DNA from: Frigoriglobus tundricola
Lineage (GTDB): Bacteria > Planctomycetota > Planctomycetia > Gemmatales > Gemmataceae
Assembly (NCBI RefSeq): GCF_013128195.2
Contig: NZ_CP053452.2
Location: 7,812,001-7,876,000 of the forward strand
DNA: 64,000 nt
Direction of reading: 5' to 3'
The first letter of the stretch is position 1; each line of letters opens with the position of its first letter. The position numbers were made by a program, and so were the translations under genes. Positions 27,854-37,618 of the stretch are shown here, piece after piece. The notes beneath the pieces are model-generated. The model was not told where the DNA came from. It searched no databases and saw only the letters and a program-made list of their open reading frames with translations.

Positions 27854-29119
27854 TCACACCCCGGCGGCCTTCTTGAGCGCCTCGGCCTTGTCCGTCCGCT
27901 CCCAGGTGAACTCCGGCAGCTCGCGGCCGAAGTGCCCGTTGCGGGCCGTGTTGCGGTAGATCGGCCGGCGCAGGTCCAGCGACCCGATGATCCCCTTCGG
28001 CGTCAGCTCGAAGTGCGAGCGGATCAGCTCGATCAGCTTGTCCTCCGGCACCTTCGCCGTCCCGTTCGTGTTCACCCACACGTTCAGCGGGTCCGGGTAG
28101 CCGATCGCGTAGGACAGTTGCACCTCGCACTCGCGGGCCAGTCCGGCCTTCACGATGTTCTTCGCGATGTACCGGCAGATGTACGCCGCCGACCGGTCCA
28201 CCTTGGTCGGGTCCTTGCCGCTGAACGCGCCGCCGCCGTGCCGGCCACGCCCGCCGTAGGTGTCCACGATGATCTTCCGCCCGGTCAGCCCGCAGTCGCC
28301 GTGTGGGCCGCCCTGGAGGAAGCACCCGGTCGGGTTGATGTGGCACGCAATGTCGTTCTCGCCCAGCTTCGGTGCCTTCTTGTTCGGCTGGATCATCACC
28401 AAGTTGCCCTTCACCAGGTCCTTCCGCTCGGCCTCCAGCGTGGGGCGGATGAGCTGGTCGATGATGAGCTGTCGGGCGTCGTCGGTGAAGTAATCCAGGT
28501 TGTCCTGGCTCACCATCACCTCGCGGGTGTGCTGCGTGCTGAGGACGACGGTGTGGATGCGGTGCGGGGTGCCGTCGGCGTTGTACTCGACCGTGACCTG
28601 GCTCTTGGCGTCCGGCCGCAGCCACTTGAGCTTGCCGCTCTTGCGCATGTCGGCGTGGTGCTCGACCAGCCGGTGGGCGAGGTGGATCGGCAGCGGCATC
28701 AGGGTCTTGGTCTCGTCACAGGCGAAGCCGAACATGAGCCCCTGGTCGCCCGCGCCGCCGGTGTCGACGCCCTGGCTGATGTGCGGGCTCTGGGCGTGGA
28801 TCCGGCAGTCCACCTGGCACGCGTCGGCGGTGAACCCGATCTCCTCGGCCTCCTCGCGGGTCTTCGCCACGTAGCCGATCTCGGTGATGACCTCCCGAAC
28901 CAGCGCGTCCACGGCCTGCCGGGTGAGCGGCGCCTTCGTGGTGATCTCGCCGGCCACCACCGCGAGGTCGGTGGTCACCAGCGTTTCGCACGCCACGCGG
29001 CTGGTCGGGTCGGCCTTGAGACAGAAGTCCAGAACGGCGTCGGAGATCTGGTCGGACACCTTATCCGGGTGCCCCATCGAGACGGATTCGCTGGTGAACA
29101 GGTAGCGGCTAGCGGTCAC
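27854..29119 (-). CDS. metK: S-adenosylmethionine synthetase (methionine adenosyltransferase)
   Basis: Makes S-adenosylmethionine from methionine and ATP in the cytoplasm. 421 aa from GTG 29119, chosen because AAGGAGAGG precedes it and the mature family start follows ([20 protein letters not shown]). The ATP- and metal-binding motifs are intact: [21 protein letters not shown], and [19 protein letters not shown]. It is slightly longer than the roughly 384-aa E. coli enzyme, with extra residues around [16 protein letters not shown] and at the C-terminus. Single gene, divergent from rpmI-rplT. Confidence 0.97.
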   Translation of the reverse strand: MTASRYLFTSESVSMGHPDKVSDQISDAVLDFCLKADPTSRVACETLVTTDLAVVAGEITTKAPLTRQAVDALVREVITEIGYVAKTREEAEEIGFTADACQVDCRIHAQSPHISQGVDTGGAGDQGLMFGFACDETKTLMPLPIHLAHRLVEHHADMRKSGKLKWLRPDAKSQVTVEYNADGTPHRIHTVVLSTQHTREVMVSQDNLDYFTDDARQLIIDQLIRPTLEAERKDLVKGNLVMIQPNKKAPKLGENDIACHINPTGCFLQGGPHGDCGLTGRKIIVDTYGGRGRHGGGAFSGKDPTKVDRSAAYICRYIAKNIVKAGLARECEVQLSYAIGYPDPLNVWVNTNGTAKVPEDKLIELIRSHFELTPKGIIGSLDLRRPIYRNTARNGHFGRELPEFTWERTDKAEALKKAAGV

Positions 29120-29455
29120 GGCATTCCTCTCCTTGTCGGTGGGCTTGCCGGAAGGCGCGGCCCCGATCGAAACTTCCCACACAGACGAATACGCATTTTA
29201 TATGAGCGCTCCCCCATGTGTGCAATTCGAGTGGCCCGCGCGGGATTTGCCGCCGTGCGCGTCTTCCCGGTCGGCGGAACGCTCTCTACAATCTCTGTTC
29301 CGAGATTTCGACCGAGGCGCGCTGCGCGTTCGGTTTTTGCGAACGACCAACTCGGACGGCGCGGCATGCCCGCCGGGTCGTTTCGTTAACCCAGTGCCAC
29401 GGGGAACCCAAGCCGGGGGCATCGACCCCCGCTCCCCCGCACGGAGCATCGGACC
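29120..29455. other. Divergent leader between metK and rpmI
   Basis: 336 bases holding the promoters of metK and of the L35-L20 operon. No infC lies upstream of rpmI, unlike the common infC-rpmI-rplT order. No riboswitch or clear L20-type pseudoknot was recognised. Confidence 0.4.
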
Positions 29456-29662
29456 ATGGCCACCAAGAACAAGACGAACAAGAGTGTGAAAAAGCGGGTA
29501 CGCGTGACCGCCACCGGCAAGCTGAAATACGGCAAGGTCGGGCGGCGGCACTTGAACGCGCACATGAAGACGAAGCGGAAGCGCCAGCTCCGCGCTGCGG
29601 GCATCATCGCCCACCGTCCGAAGGTGCAGAAGAAGTACAAGATCGCACTCGGCGTCCTCTAA
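29456..29662 (+). CDS. rpmI: 50S ribosomal protein L35 (bL35)
   Basis: 68 aa, normal length. Very basic, with the family pattern NKSVKKRVRVTATGKLKYG and RHLNAHMKTKRKRQLR. ATG 29456 has GGAG 9 bases upstream. First gene of an L35-L20 pair; rplT follows after 140 bases containing two small hairpins. Confidence 0.95.
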   Translation: MATKNKTNKSVKKRVRVTATGKLKYGKVGRRHLNAHMKTKRKRQLRAAGIIAHRPKVQKKYKIALGVL

Positions 29663-29680
29663 GGGTGAAGAACCCACACC

Positions 29681-29729
29681 CCCTCCCTTAGATGGGAGGG
29701 GAACCGGACAATGCCCTCCTTCAGGGAGG
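29681..29729. repeat. Two small hairpins between rpmI and rplT
   Basis: 29681-29687 pairs with 29694-29700 (CCCTCCC/GGGAGGG), and 29714-29719 pairs with 29724-29729 (CCCTCC/GGGAGG). They share the same CCCTCC core, like a dispersed repeat family. They may affect processing or attenuation between the two genes. Confidence 0.6.
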
Positions 29730-29802
29730 GGCTGGGGCGGGTCTCGAGAATCCACACACTCGGTTCGTAACCAAACACACGTTCATATAAGGGGCCAGGG
29801 TC

Positions 29803-30180
29803 ATGGTTCGCGCTCGTAGCAAAGCAACAACGGCCGCTCGTAAGAAGCGCACGCGGAAACTGACGAAGGGGTTCCGTCTGGGTCGGCACAATCTGTACCG
29901 GCAGGCCCGGGTGACGCTGATCCGGGCGCGGAAGTTCGCGTTCCGCGACCGCAAGGCGAAGAAGCGGCTGTTCCGCCGCATGTGGATCGTGCGCATCAAC
30001 GCGGCCTGCCGGATGCGCGGCATGCGGTACAGCGAGTTCATCCACGGGCTGCAACTCGCCAACGTGGCACTCGACCGCAAGTCGCTGTCGGAAACGGCCA
30101 TCCACGATCCGGCGACCTTCGACAAGCTGGTCGAAATCGCTCGGGCGCACCTGCCCAAGCCGACCGCCGCCGCGAAGTAG
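29803..30180 (+). CDS. rplT: 50S ribosomal protein L20 (bL20)
   Basis: 125 aa, close to the usual 117-120. Early assembly protein of the large subunit. Conserved: ARKKRTRKLTKGFRLGR, RDRKAKKRLFRRMWIVRIN and YSEFIHGLQLANVALDRK. In many bacteria it represses its own operon through the leader; no such site was identified here. Confidence 0.96.
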   Translation: MVRARSKATTAARKKRTRKLTKGFRLGRHNLYRQARVTLIRARKFAFRDRKAKKRLFRRMWIVRINAACRMRGMRYSEFIHGLQLANVALDRKSLSETAIHDPATFDKLVEIARAHLPKPTAAAK

Positions 30181-30373
30181 GCGATTACCGCTCGCAATAG
30201 CAGTAGCCCGTTACCCGTCGCGAACACCCACCGCCCCTGGCTGGCGGGTGTTCGCGGTCTCACGTCCGGCGTTCTCCTTCATCACATCCACATAATCGAA
30301 CGCGTTTTCAACTCTACGCGATCCCGAGCGAAGTACACTGCGAGTAATCCATCGTCTCTCACGGGGTTTGCCC

Positions 30374-31825
30374 ATGACTCCTGATCGTGGCCCGTTGCTC
30401 GCGCGCGTCCTGGCATTTGACATCGACGGTGCCGAAGCTGCCCTCCCGTTCGCGGCTCGGCTGGCCCGTGAAAACGGCTGGTCTCGGTCCTACGCCGATC
30501 GTGTCATCGAAGAGTACAAGCGGTACGCGTTCCTCGCCGCGACCGGATCGGCTCCCGTCTGCCCCTCCGAGGATGTGGACGCCGCGTGGCACCTGCACCT
30601 GACCTACACGCGGTCGTACTGGCAGCGGTTCTGTGGCGACGTTCTCGGCCGCCCACTGCACCACGAGCCGACCCGGGGCGGCCCGGCGGAGGGCGCGAAG
30701 CACTTCAAGATGTACGCCGACACGCTCACCGCGTACCGCGCCGCTTTTGGCCACAGCCCACCCGCAGACATCTGGCCCACTCCGGCGGAGCGGTTCGGCG
30801 ACGACACGAAGCACCGCGCCGTCAACACCGCCCGCAACTGGGTGATCCCGAAGGCGCCCGTGAAGCGGGTTGCGACCCTGACAGCCGCGTTCGCGGTGGC
30901 CGCTGTCCTCGTGCCCGGCTGTCAAGGCGAGCTCAACCCGCTCGATTGGACCAACACCGATTTTCTGACCGTTCTGGTTGTGGCGCTCGTTGCGGCCGTC
31001 TGCATCGGCCGGGCCGTGCGCTCGGTCGTGCGGACCCCGAACCCGCTGTCGGACGATGACACTCTCGAACTCGATTGGGAACAGACCGCGTACCTCGCGG
31101 GCGGCGCGGGTCGGCTCACGACCGCAGCGGTCGCGCGACTGGTCGGCCGGGGGCTCGCGCAACTCGGCGACGACGGCAAAGTCCTGGAGCCAACCAGGAC
31201 CGGGGCGAGCGAGTTGAGCGTTTCGGAGAAGGCGGTTCTGAACGCCCTACCGGTGACAAACGAGGCGCGCGCGCTCAAACCGGTGCAGGACGCGGTCGAG
31301 GCCGCGTTCGCTCGGGAGGCCGCCCGAATGGAACGGGACGGCTGGACGCTCACGGCACTGGAGCGGGCACGGGTGGCGCTCGTCTCGCTGGTACCGCTGG
31401 CGCTCGTGTTGGTGTGCCTCGCGACGCCGCGCCTGGTGAACGGGGTCCGGGGCGGTCACCCGGTTCAGTACCTCGTCACCATCATGGCCGTGGGCGGGAT
31501 CTTCGGAATGGTCGTCACTCTGGCCGGCTCGCTGCGGTTGAGCAACCGCGGTCGGGCGCTCCTCGCGCGGCAGAAAGATCGGAACGCGGCGTTGAAGGTC
31601 GGCACCCGGTGGGAGAGCAGCGGCGACGCCGGAATGGCAGTGGCCCTGTTCGGCACGGCGGTGCTGGCCGGGACCATGATCGCCCCGCTTCAGACGTGGT
31701 ACCCGCGGCAGACGAGCGAGTCGTCGTCGAGCGGGTGCGGCTCCGGCTGCGGTTCGGGTTGTAGCGGCGGGGACGGTGGGGGCGGGGGTGCGGCGGTGGG
31801 TGTGGCGGCGGCGGAGACTGAATAG
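30374..31825 (+). CDS. TIGR04222 domain membrane protein with Cys/Gly/Ser-rich tail
   Basis: 483 aa. The N-terminal part has the glycine-rich-domain-protein/DUF1399-like motif EDVDAAWHLHLTYTRSYWQRF (partly shown). The middle has two pairs of transmembrane helices (about residues 162-220 and 335-385), with another hydrophobic stretch near 425, separated by a soluble region (LTTAAVARLVGRGLAQLGDDG) fitting TIGR04222. The last 45 residues are low complexity (GCGSGCGSGCSGGDGGGGG). The Cys-rich tail resembles those of several uncharacterised small-export families, but no function is established. ATG 30374 is preferred to TTG 30368. A hairpin terminator follows at 31883. Confidence 0.75.
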   Translation: MTPDRGPLLARVLAFDIDGAEAALPFAARLARENGWSRSYADRVIEEYKRYAFLAATGSAPVCPSEDVDAAWHLHLTYTRSYWQRFCGDVLGRPLHHEPTRGGPAEGAKHFKMYADTLTAYRAAFGHSPPADIWPTPAERFGDDTKHRAVNTARNWVIPKAPVKRVATLTAAFAVAAVLVPGCQGELNPLDWTNTDFLTVLVVALVAAVCIGRAVRSVVRTPNPLSDDDTLELDWEQTAYLAGGAGRLTTAAVARLVGRGLAQLGDDGKVLEPTRTGASELSVSEKAVLNALPVTNEARALKPVQDAVEAAFAREAARMERDGWTLTALERARVALVSLVPLALVLVCLATPRLVNGVRGGHPVQYLVTIMAVGGIFGMVVTLAGSLRLSNRGRALLARQKDRNAALKVGTRWESSGDAGMAVALFGTAVLAGTMIAPLQTWYPRQTSESSSSGCGSGCGSGCSGGDGGGGGAAVGVAAAETE

Positions 31826-31882
31826 CAGAACTGACAAACGCATTGACTGGGTCGTCGAATGCTTGCGACCTTCCAACCGGAT

Positions 31883-31914
31883 GGCGAGTGGTCGACGTGA
31901 ACCGGCCACTCGCC
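31883..31914 (+). terminator. Probable terminator after the TIGR04222 gene
   Basis: A 9-bp stem (31883-31891 GGCGAGTGG with 31906-31914 CCACTCGCC) is followed by TTTGTC, 57 bases after the gene stop. The remaining gap to 32270 shows no gene or repeat that I recognise. Confidence 0.6.
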
Positions 31915-32270
31915 TTTGTCGCGCCGACGGTTGCAAGTCGTTGTGATACCGGTTGAAATGACTGCCACGCACGGACGGCACGTCTTCTCGATGTTCGATG
32001 CCCGGCTGAGTGGAGCCCTCGAACCGGCCGTAGCGGTTCCATTTCGGCCGCTGGTTCCGCGGTGATTCCCAACGCTCTCGTTTCACTTCTGTTGCAATCC
32101 TTGCGTTGGCGTGGCGATCGGGGTACTCTCATACACAAGCATCCCTCCGTGTTCCCGCCGCGCCAGTTTCCGACCGCGATCTGCTTTTTCCCGCCCGCTC
32201 CGTTCCGGGGTGCCGTGTTCGCCGCACTGCCGTGCTATGCCGCGGCCGGACCCCGGTTTCGGAGGTCGCC

Positions 32271-34928
32271 ATGCGTTTTCTTTCCCTCGTGCTTCTGCTC
32301 GGTCTTTCGGGCGTCGTGCGCGGTGCCGAACCCCCGATGTGGTGGGCCTTCGAGCCGATTACGCGGCCGAAGGTGCCGGACCGCACACACCCGGTCGATC
32401 ACTTCATCCTCGCCCGGCTCGGCGACAAGGCGCTGTCGCTCGCTCCCGGGGCCGACCGCCGCACGCTGATTCGCCGCGTCACCTTCGGGCTCACCGGCCT
32501 GCCGCCCACGCCGGAAGAGGTGGAGGCGTTCGTCTCGGATTCGGACGCCAACGCATACGAGAAAGTCGTTGATCGGCTCCTGGCCTCACCGGCATACGGC
32601 GAGCGGTTCGCGCGGCTGTGGATGGACGCGGTCCACTTCGCCGAAACGCACGGCCACGACCAGGACCGCGTGCGCCCCAACGCGTGGCGCTACCGCGACT
32701 ACCTCATCGCCGCATTCAACGCCGATACGCCGTATTCGCGGTTCGTGCGAGAGCAGATCGCGGCCGATGTGCTGTTTCCCGACGAACCGAAGCTGGTCCC
32801 AGCGCTCGGCTTCCTCGCGGCCGGTCCCTGGGACGAGAGTTCGCTCCGCGACATCCGCGAGGACAGCATCGACCGCGAGATCGGCCGCTACCTCGACCGC
32901 GACGACATCGTCACCACCGTGATGAACACGTTCGCCGGGCTCACGGTCCAGTGCGCCCGCTGTCACGACCACAAGTTCGACCCGATTCCGCAGGACGATT
33001 ACTACCGACTCCAAGCGGTGTTCGCGGGCGTCGGCCGCGGCGACGTGCCGTTCGAGGCGGACGCAAACGCGCGGCAGAAGCGGCGCGCGGCGCTCGCGAC
33101 GCTGGCCGCCATCGCCCGGAACGACCCCGCACTCGAACTGAACACGCCAGAATTGAAGAAGGCGGTCGCCGCATGGGAGGTGCGCCATAGCGGGGCCGGG
33201 ATCACCTGGACGGTGCCGGAGTTCACCCGGATCGCGTCCGGCGGCTCGACACTTTCGCGGCAGAAGGACGGCTCGGTTCGCTCCGAGGGCACCCGCCCGG
33301 AAAAGGACACGTACGCGCTCGTGGCCCGCGTGAAGGGCCAGCGCGTCACGGCCGTGCGCCTGGAACTACTGACCGACGACGCGCTTCCCCACCGCGGGCC
33401 GGGGCGACAAGACAACGGCAACCTGCACCTGAGCGAGTTCACGGTAACGGCCGCCGGGAAGTCGGTGAAGATTCGCAGCGCGAATGCGGACTTCGATCAG
33501 GCCGGTTGGACCGCCGCACACGCGATCGACGGGAACACATCGACCGCGTGGGGCATCTATCCGCAGGTGGGGCAACCGCACGAAGCGGTCTTCGAGTTGG
33601 CCGAGCCGGTCGGAGGCGAGGGCGAAGCGGAACTCACGTTCGCGCTCGACCAGCTCCACGGCGGCGGGCACCTCATCGGCCGCTTCCGCATATCCGTCAC
33701 CGATGCGGCGCTGCCGGTGAAAGCGTCCGCGGTGCCGCCCGCGCTGCGGGCGATCCTCGCCACGCCCGCCGCGAAACGCAGCGAGCAACAGGCGCGCGCC
33801 CTTGCGTTGCACGTTCTGAAGGAACAGACGACCGAAGCACTCGGGGCACTCCCCGCGCCGGCAATGGTGTACGCTGCCGCTCCGAACTTCGTGACCGACG
33901 GCACCCACCGCCCTACCCCGACGCCGCGTGAGGTTCATGTCCTCAAGCGCGGCGACATTCGTAAGCCGGGCGATCGGGCGGAGCCGGGCGCGCTCTCGCT
34001 CTTGCCGAAGTTGTCGGGCGAGTTCGGTTTGCCGAAGGGCCACACCGAGGCGGACCGCCGCGCCGCTCTTGCGAAGTGGTTGACCGATGCCAACAACCCG
34101 CTCACGCGGCGAGTGATGGCGAACCGCGTGTGGCAGTGGCACTTCGGCACGGGGCTCGTCGGCACGGCGAACGACTTCGGCAAGATGGGCCAGCAACCGA
34201 CGCACCCGGAGTTGCTCGATTTCCTCGCAAGCGAGCTGGCGAACCCCGACCCGAGCGGGGGGCATAAGCCCCCTGTGTCGGCTTCTCTCAAGTACCTTCA
34301 CCGGCTTATCGTCACAAGTGCCACTTACAAGCAAGTCTCCACTTCGCGGCCGGACGGCATGAAGGCCGACGAGGACAACAAGTTGCTCTGGCGCCAAAAC
34401 CGCACGCGCCTGGACGCGGAGCAAGTGCGCGACGCGATCCTCGCGATCAGCGGGCGGCTCGACCGCACGATGGGCGGGCCGTCGGACCGACAGTTCGATC
34501 TGAAGCCGGGTATTCACGTCACGCCGGTGGTGGATTACGGTAAATTCGACTGGGACCGCAAGGAGGGCCACCGCCGCAGCGTGTACCGCTTCGTGTTCCG
34601 CACGCTTCCCGATCCGCTCGTGGAGTGCCTCGACGGCGCCGATGCCTCGGCGCTCACGCCGAAGCGCTCGGAGTCCGTCACCGCGCCGCAGGCGCTCGCG
34701 TTGCTGAACAACGAGTTCGTGCTGGTTCACGCGAAGGCGATGGCCGCGCGTTTGGAGAAGCACTCGACGGAACGGCCGAAGCAGATCGAGTATGGGTGTC
34801 GACTGGTGTGGGGACGCGCACCGACCGCGGAGGAGGCTGAGCGGTTCGCAGGGTACACGAAGAAGCACGGCCTGGCGAACCTGTGTCGGGTGCTGTTCAA
34901 CACCAACGAGTTCCTCTTCGAGGATTGA
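32271..34928 (+). CDS. DUF1549/DUF1553 domain protein
   Basis: 885 aa, exported (signal MRFLSLVLLLGLSGVVRGA) with a strong GGAGG site before ATG 32271. DUF1549: HPVDHFILARL, RRVTFGLTGLPPTPEEV, WMDAVHFAETHGHD, VQCARCHDHKFDPI. DUF1553: TRRVMANRVWQWHFGTGLV, PTHPELLDFLASEL, LHRLIVTSATYKQVS, NNEFVLVHAKAMA. A discoidin-like insert lies between them (about residues 310-470). The usual N-terminal cytochrome c module is absent, although CARCHDHK within DUF1549 has a CxxCH that could bind haem. In planctomycetes it is normally paired with a DUF1501 gene; here that partner is 860 bases away, after a hypothetical gene and an inverted repeat. Confidence 0.9.
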   Translation: MRFLSLVLLLGLSGVVRGAEPPMWWAFEPITRPKVPDRTHPVDHFILARLGDKALSLAPGADRRTLIRRVTFGLTGLPPTPEEVEAFVSDSDANAYEKVVDRLLASPAYGERFARLWMDAVHFAETHGHDQDRVRPNAWRYRDYLIAAFNADTPYSRFVREQIAADVLFPDEPKLVPALGFLAAGPWDESSLRDIREDSIDREIGRYLDRDDIVTTVMNTFAGLTVQCARCHDHKFDPIPQDDYYRLQAVFAGVGRGDVPFEADANARQKRRAALATLAAIARNDPALELNTPELKKAVAAWEVRHSGAGITWTVPEFTRIASGGSTLSRQKDGSVRSEGTRPEKDTYALVARVKGQRVTAVRLELLTDDALPHRGPGRQDNGNLHLSEFTVTAAGKSVKIRSANADFDQAGWTAAHAIDGNTSTAWGIYPQVGQPHEAVFELAEPVGGEGEAELTFALDQLHGGGHLIGRFRISVTDAALPVKASAVPPALRAILATPAAKRSEQQARALALHVLKEQTTEALGALPAPAMVYAAAPNFVTDGTHRPTPTPREVHVLKRGDIRKPGDRAEPGALSLLPKLSGEFGLPKGHTEADRRAALAKWLTDANNPLTRRVMANRVWQWHFGTGLVGTANDFGKMGQQPTHPELLDFLASELANPDPSGGHKPPVSASLKYLHRLIVTSATYKQVSTSRPDGMKADEDNKLLWRQNRTRLDAEQVRDAILAISGRLDRTMGGPSDRQFDLKPGIHVTPVVDYGKFDWDRKEGHRRSVYRFVFRTLPDPLVECLDGADASALTPKRSESVTAPQALALLNNEFVLVHAKAMAARLEKHSTERPKQIEYGCRLVWGRAPTAEEAERFAGYTKKHGLANLCRVLFNTNEFLFED

Positions 34929-34940
34929 CCGGAGGGCGCA

Positions 34941-35627
34941 ATGAACGAAGAGGAATGGCTGGCGTGTGAAGACACACAGCGCCTGATGGAATACCTCGGG
35001 TGGTTTCTGCGTGGTGCGCAGCGACGGGAGCGTAAAGAACTCCTGTGCGAGGTCGCGTGTTGGAGGCGCATCTTTCCTTTAATCAAGCAATTTGGCCGGA
35101 CAGCGGTCGAACAATACGAGCGGATGGCAGATGGTTTAGTTTCAGAAGACGAGGTTGAAGCCGCGAGGGCCGCCGCAATTACGGCGTGCGAACAAGGTGC
35201 GGAGAACGCATCCTGTCAGGCTGTACTCAACTTGGAGGCCGCAAGGGAGGCAGTCGGATGCGAGGCGGTTCGATGCGTGAGACCCCCGGCATTCGATCCA
35301 GACGATCCGGCGCAGAGCCAGATTGATAATGCCGCCTTCAGACGCGCTTGTGCCGACGAAAATGCAGCGCAATGTGTGATCTTCCGTGAAATCTTCGGGA
35401 ACCCATTCCAACCTGTATCGTTTGATCCCACATGGCGAACGTCTGACGCTCTCCTCTTAGCGCAGGGTATCTACGAAGAACGGGCGTTCGACGGGATGCC
35501 GATCCTGGTGGATGCGCTCCAGGACGCCGGGTGCGACAGCGCCGACATCCTCAACCACCTTCGCGACGTGGGCGCGACGCATGTACGTGGCTGTTGGGCA
35601 CTGGATTTGGTGCTGGGCAAGGAGTGA
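34941..35627 (+). CDS. Uncharacterised planctomycete protein of the PILxDALxDAGC type
   Basis: 228 aa, no known function. Family features recalled from Gemmata-type genomes: N-terminal EEWLACEDTQRLMEYL, a cysteine-bearing ELLCEVACWRRI segment, an Ala-rich middle, IFGNPFQPVSFDPTW, then AQGIYEERAFDGMPILVDAL, QDAGCDSADILNHL and the C-terminus RGCWALDLVLGKE. A remnant of the same family occurs at 47908-48110. The gene sits between the DUF1549/1553 gene (12 bases) and a 42-bp inverted repeat. Codon use looks less GC-rich at third positions than its neighbours in the first half. Confidence 0.8.
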   Translation: MNEEEWLACEDTQRLMEYLGWFLRGAQRRERKELLCEVACWRRIFPLIKQFGRTAVEQYERMADGLVSEDEVEAARAAAITACEQGAENASCQAVLNLEAAREAVGCEAVRCVRPPAFDPDDPAQSQIDNAAFRRACADENAAQCVIFREIFGNPFQPVSFDPTWRTSDALLLAQGIYEERAFDGMPILVDALQDAGCDSADILNHLRDVGATHVRGCWALDLVLGKE

Positions 35628-35633
35628 CGTTCT

Positions 35634-35782
35634 GTAGGTCGCGGTCGAGCGTGGCTTTGCACGCGAGGCCCGACGACCAACCACCGTCGCGGTTTACGCT
35701 TGCGTGCCGCGAGCCAGGGCGGAACCGCATAACAGCCCGCCGTCGGGCCTCGCGTGCAAAGCCACGCTCGACCGCGACCTAC
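35634..35782. repeat. Perfect 42-bp terminal inverted repeats flanking 65 bp
   Basis: Arms 35634-35675 and 35741-35782 are exact reverse complements by eye (outer ends GTAGGTCGCGG / CCGCGACCTAC). The 149-bp unit has no coding capacity and stops 6 bases before the DUF1501 start. It is MITE-like, or it can form a very stable hairpin in the transcript. Confidence 0.9.
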
Positions 35783-35788
35783 GACCTG

Positions 35789-37234
35789 ATGGCGGATACG
35801 CTTATGACCACGCAATCCCGACGCGACTTTCTCTTCCACTCCGGCGGCGGGCTGGGCGGGCTCGCGCTCACGCAACTGCTCGCGGAGGCGGGCGAACTGC
35901 CCGGCGGCGCGAAACCGAAGGCCGAGTTCAACGGCGGGCTCCACCACCGCGCCAAGGTTCGGCGCGTCGTGCAACTGTTCATGAACGGCGGCGTCAGCCA
36001 GCCGGACACGTTCGACTACAAGCCCGAACTCGAGAAACGCCACGGCAAGCCGTTCGACCCAGGAACCGCCGAGAAGCCCGAAGGCGTCACCAGCACGCCG
36101 GGCAATCTCATGAAGTCGCCGTTCGCGTTCGCGCAACACGGGCAGTGTGGGAGATGGGTCAGTTCTCTGTTTCCGCACACCGCGCGACACGTCGATCGCA
36201 TGGCGTTCTTGATGGCGGTCGCGTCCAAGTCGAACGTCCACGGCCCGGCCAGCTACATGATGAATACCGGGTTCATCCTTCCGGGCTTCCCCTGTATGGG
36301 GGCGTGGCTCTCGTACGGCCTCGGTCGGATTACGGACAACCTCCCAACGTTCGTTGTGCTGCCGGACGCGCGGGGATTGCCCTACAACCAGAAGGGCAAC
36401 TTCGGCGCGGGCTTTCTCCCCGTCGCCCACGCGGGCACCATCCTCAACGCGAGCGGCAACCCGCCTGTTGCGGATCTGGTTCCGTCTCCGAAACAGCCGT
36501 TCGTGACACCAGACGCAGACCAGGACGCGCTCGAACTGCTCGGCACGGTGAACCGCGCTCACGCCGCGGCGCGGCCCGGTGATTCGCGCCTGGACGCGCG
36601 GATCGAGAGCTACGAACTGGCGGCGAAGATGCAACAGCACGCGCCGGAGGCACTCGACCTGAACCGCGAAGCGGCGAAGACCCGAACGAAGTACGGCCTC
36701 GACGACCCCGCGACCGCCGAGTTCGGCCGCCGGTGCCTTCTCGCGCGCCGACTGCTCGAACGCGGGACCCGGTTCGTGCAGGTCTGGAGCGGCGCGGGCG
36801 GGCCGTCCAACAACTGGGACAACCACGGCGACATCATCAAGGAGCTGCCACCCATGGCGCGGTCGGTCGATCGGCCCGCCGCGGCGCTGCTCCAGGACTT
36901 AAACGACCGCGGGATGCTGGCCGATACGCTCGTGGTGTTCAGCACCGAGTTCGGGCGCCAGCCGTTCACGCAGGGTGCGACCGGGCGCGACCACAACCAG
37001 GGCACGTCGGTGGCATGGGTGGCGGGGGCGGGGGTGCGGGGCGGTGTGGCTTACGGCGAGAGCGACCCGTGGAGCTGGCGGGCCGGAGAGGGGAAAGTGT
37101 ACTGCTACGACCTGCACGCCACGGTTCTGCACCTCATGGGCATCGATCACACGAAACTCTCCGTGCGGCACGACGGCACCGACCGCCGACTCACGGACGT
37201 CCACGGGCACGTGATCGAGGCGGTCTTGAGTTGA
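35789..37234 (+). CDS. DUF1501 domain protein (Tat-exported)
   Basis: 481 aa from ATG 35789; ATG 35804 (MTTQSRRDFLFHSGGG) is an equally plausible start because the twin-arginine signal SRRDFL follows directly. Body: VVQLFMNGGVSQPDTFDYKP, SNVHGPASYMMNTGF, ARRLLERGTRFVQVWSGAG, TLVVFSTEFGRQPFTQ and GRDHNQGTSVAWVAGAGV. This is the usual partner of the DUF1549/1553 protein encoded upstream, a pair repeated many times in planctomycete genomes and suspected of polysaccharide or sulfate-ester metabolism without proof. An inverted repeat lies immediately upstream and may affect its expression. Confidence 0.9.
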   Translation: MADTLMTTQSRRDFLFHSGGGLGGLALTQLLAEAGELPGGAKPKAEFNGGLHHRAKVRRVVQLFMNGGVSQPDTFDYKPELEKRHGKPFDPGTAEKPEGVTSTPGNLMKSPFAFAQHGQCGRWVSSLFPHTARHVDRMAFLMAVASKSNVHGPASYMMNTGFILPGFPCMGAWLSYGLGRITDNLPTFVVLPDARGLPYNQKGNFGAGFLPVAHAGTILNASGNPPVADLVPSPKQPFVTPDADQDALELLGTVNRAHAAARPGDSRLDARIESYELAAKMQQHAPEALDLNREAAKTRTKYGLDDPATAEFGRRCLLARRLLERGTRFVQVWSGAGGPSNNWDNHGDIIKELPPMARSVDRPAAALLQDLNDRGMLADTLVVFSTEFGRQPFTQGATGRDHNQGTSVAWVAGAGVRGGVAYGESDPWSWRAGEGKVYCYDLHATVLHLMGIDHTKLSVRHDGTDRRLTDVHGHVIEAVLS

Positions 37235-37292
37235 GCCGCGATCCGGGGAATCGAGCGAGGGATTGGTGTCGGGTTTGTTTGGTTTCTCAGGC

Positions 37293-37320
37293 TTGTGCGC
37301 GAACCGGGAGCTTGTAGAAT
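37293..37320 (+). promoter_or_regulatory. Sigma70-type promoter upstream of the tRNA-Thr/Tyr/Gly/Thr-tuf block
   Basis: TTGTGC (37293-37298), 16-base spacer, TAGAAT (37315-37320), 148 bases before the first tRNA. The same arrangement with related sequence occurs before tRNA-Trp at 55747-55774 (27 of 34 positions identical by eye), which supports function. Confidence 0.6.
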
Positions 37321-37467
37321 CGCTCTTGGACATTGTGGCCGCCCCGCTGAAACGGGTTTGTGGACACGGTCGGTGGCGTCAACGAGGTTCTTGGCTCGAG
37401 CCGAAATGACCGGACGTGGTCGAGAAGCTCGGAAGTGGACAGAAATGCACGTGTTCGCCGTTAATCC

Positions 37468-37539
37468 GCTCGCGTAGCTCAGTGGTAGAGCAGCGGTTTT
37501 GTAAACCGCTGGTCGTGGGTTCAACTCCCTCCGCGAGCT
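37468..37539 (+). tRNA. tRNA-Thr (anticodon TGT)
   Basis: Cloverleaf read by eye: 7-bp acceptor GCTCGCG/CGCGAGC, D arm GCTC...GAGC, anticodon loop TTTGTAA with TGT, and T arm GTGGG TTCAACT CCCTC with one mismatch at its first pair. No CCA encoded. First of four tRNAs before tuf. Confidence 0.95.
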
Positions 37540-37618
37540 TTTCGATCTGCTCTCCGGGTCCTATAACGAGGAGAAGACGGGGCCTCGAACGACGAGGCGA
37601 GAGGCGAGAGAGGCAAAT

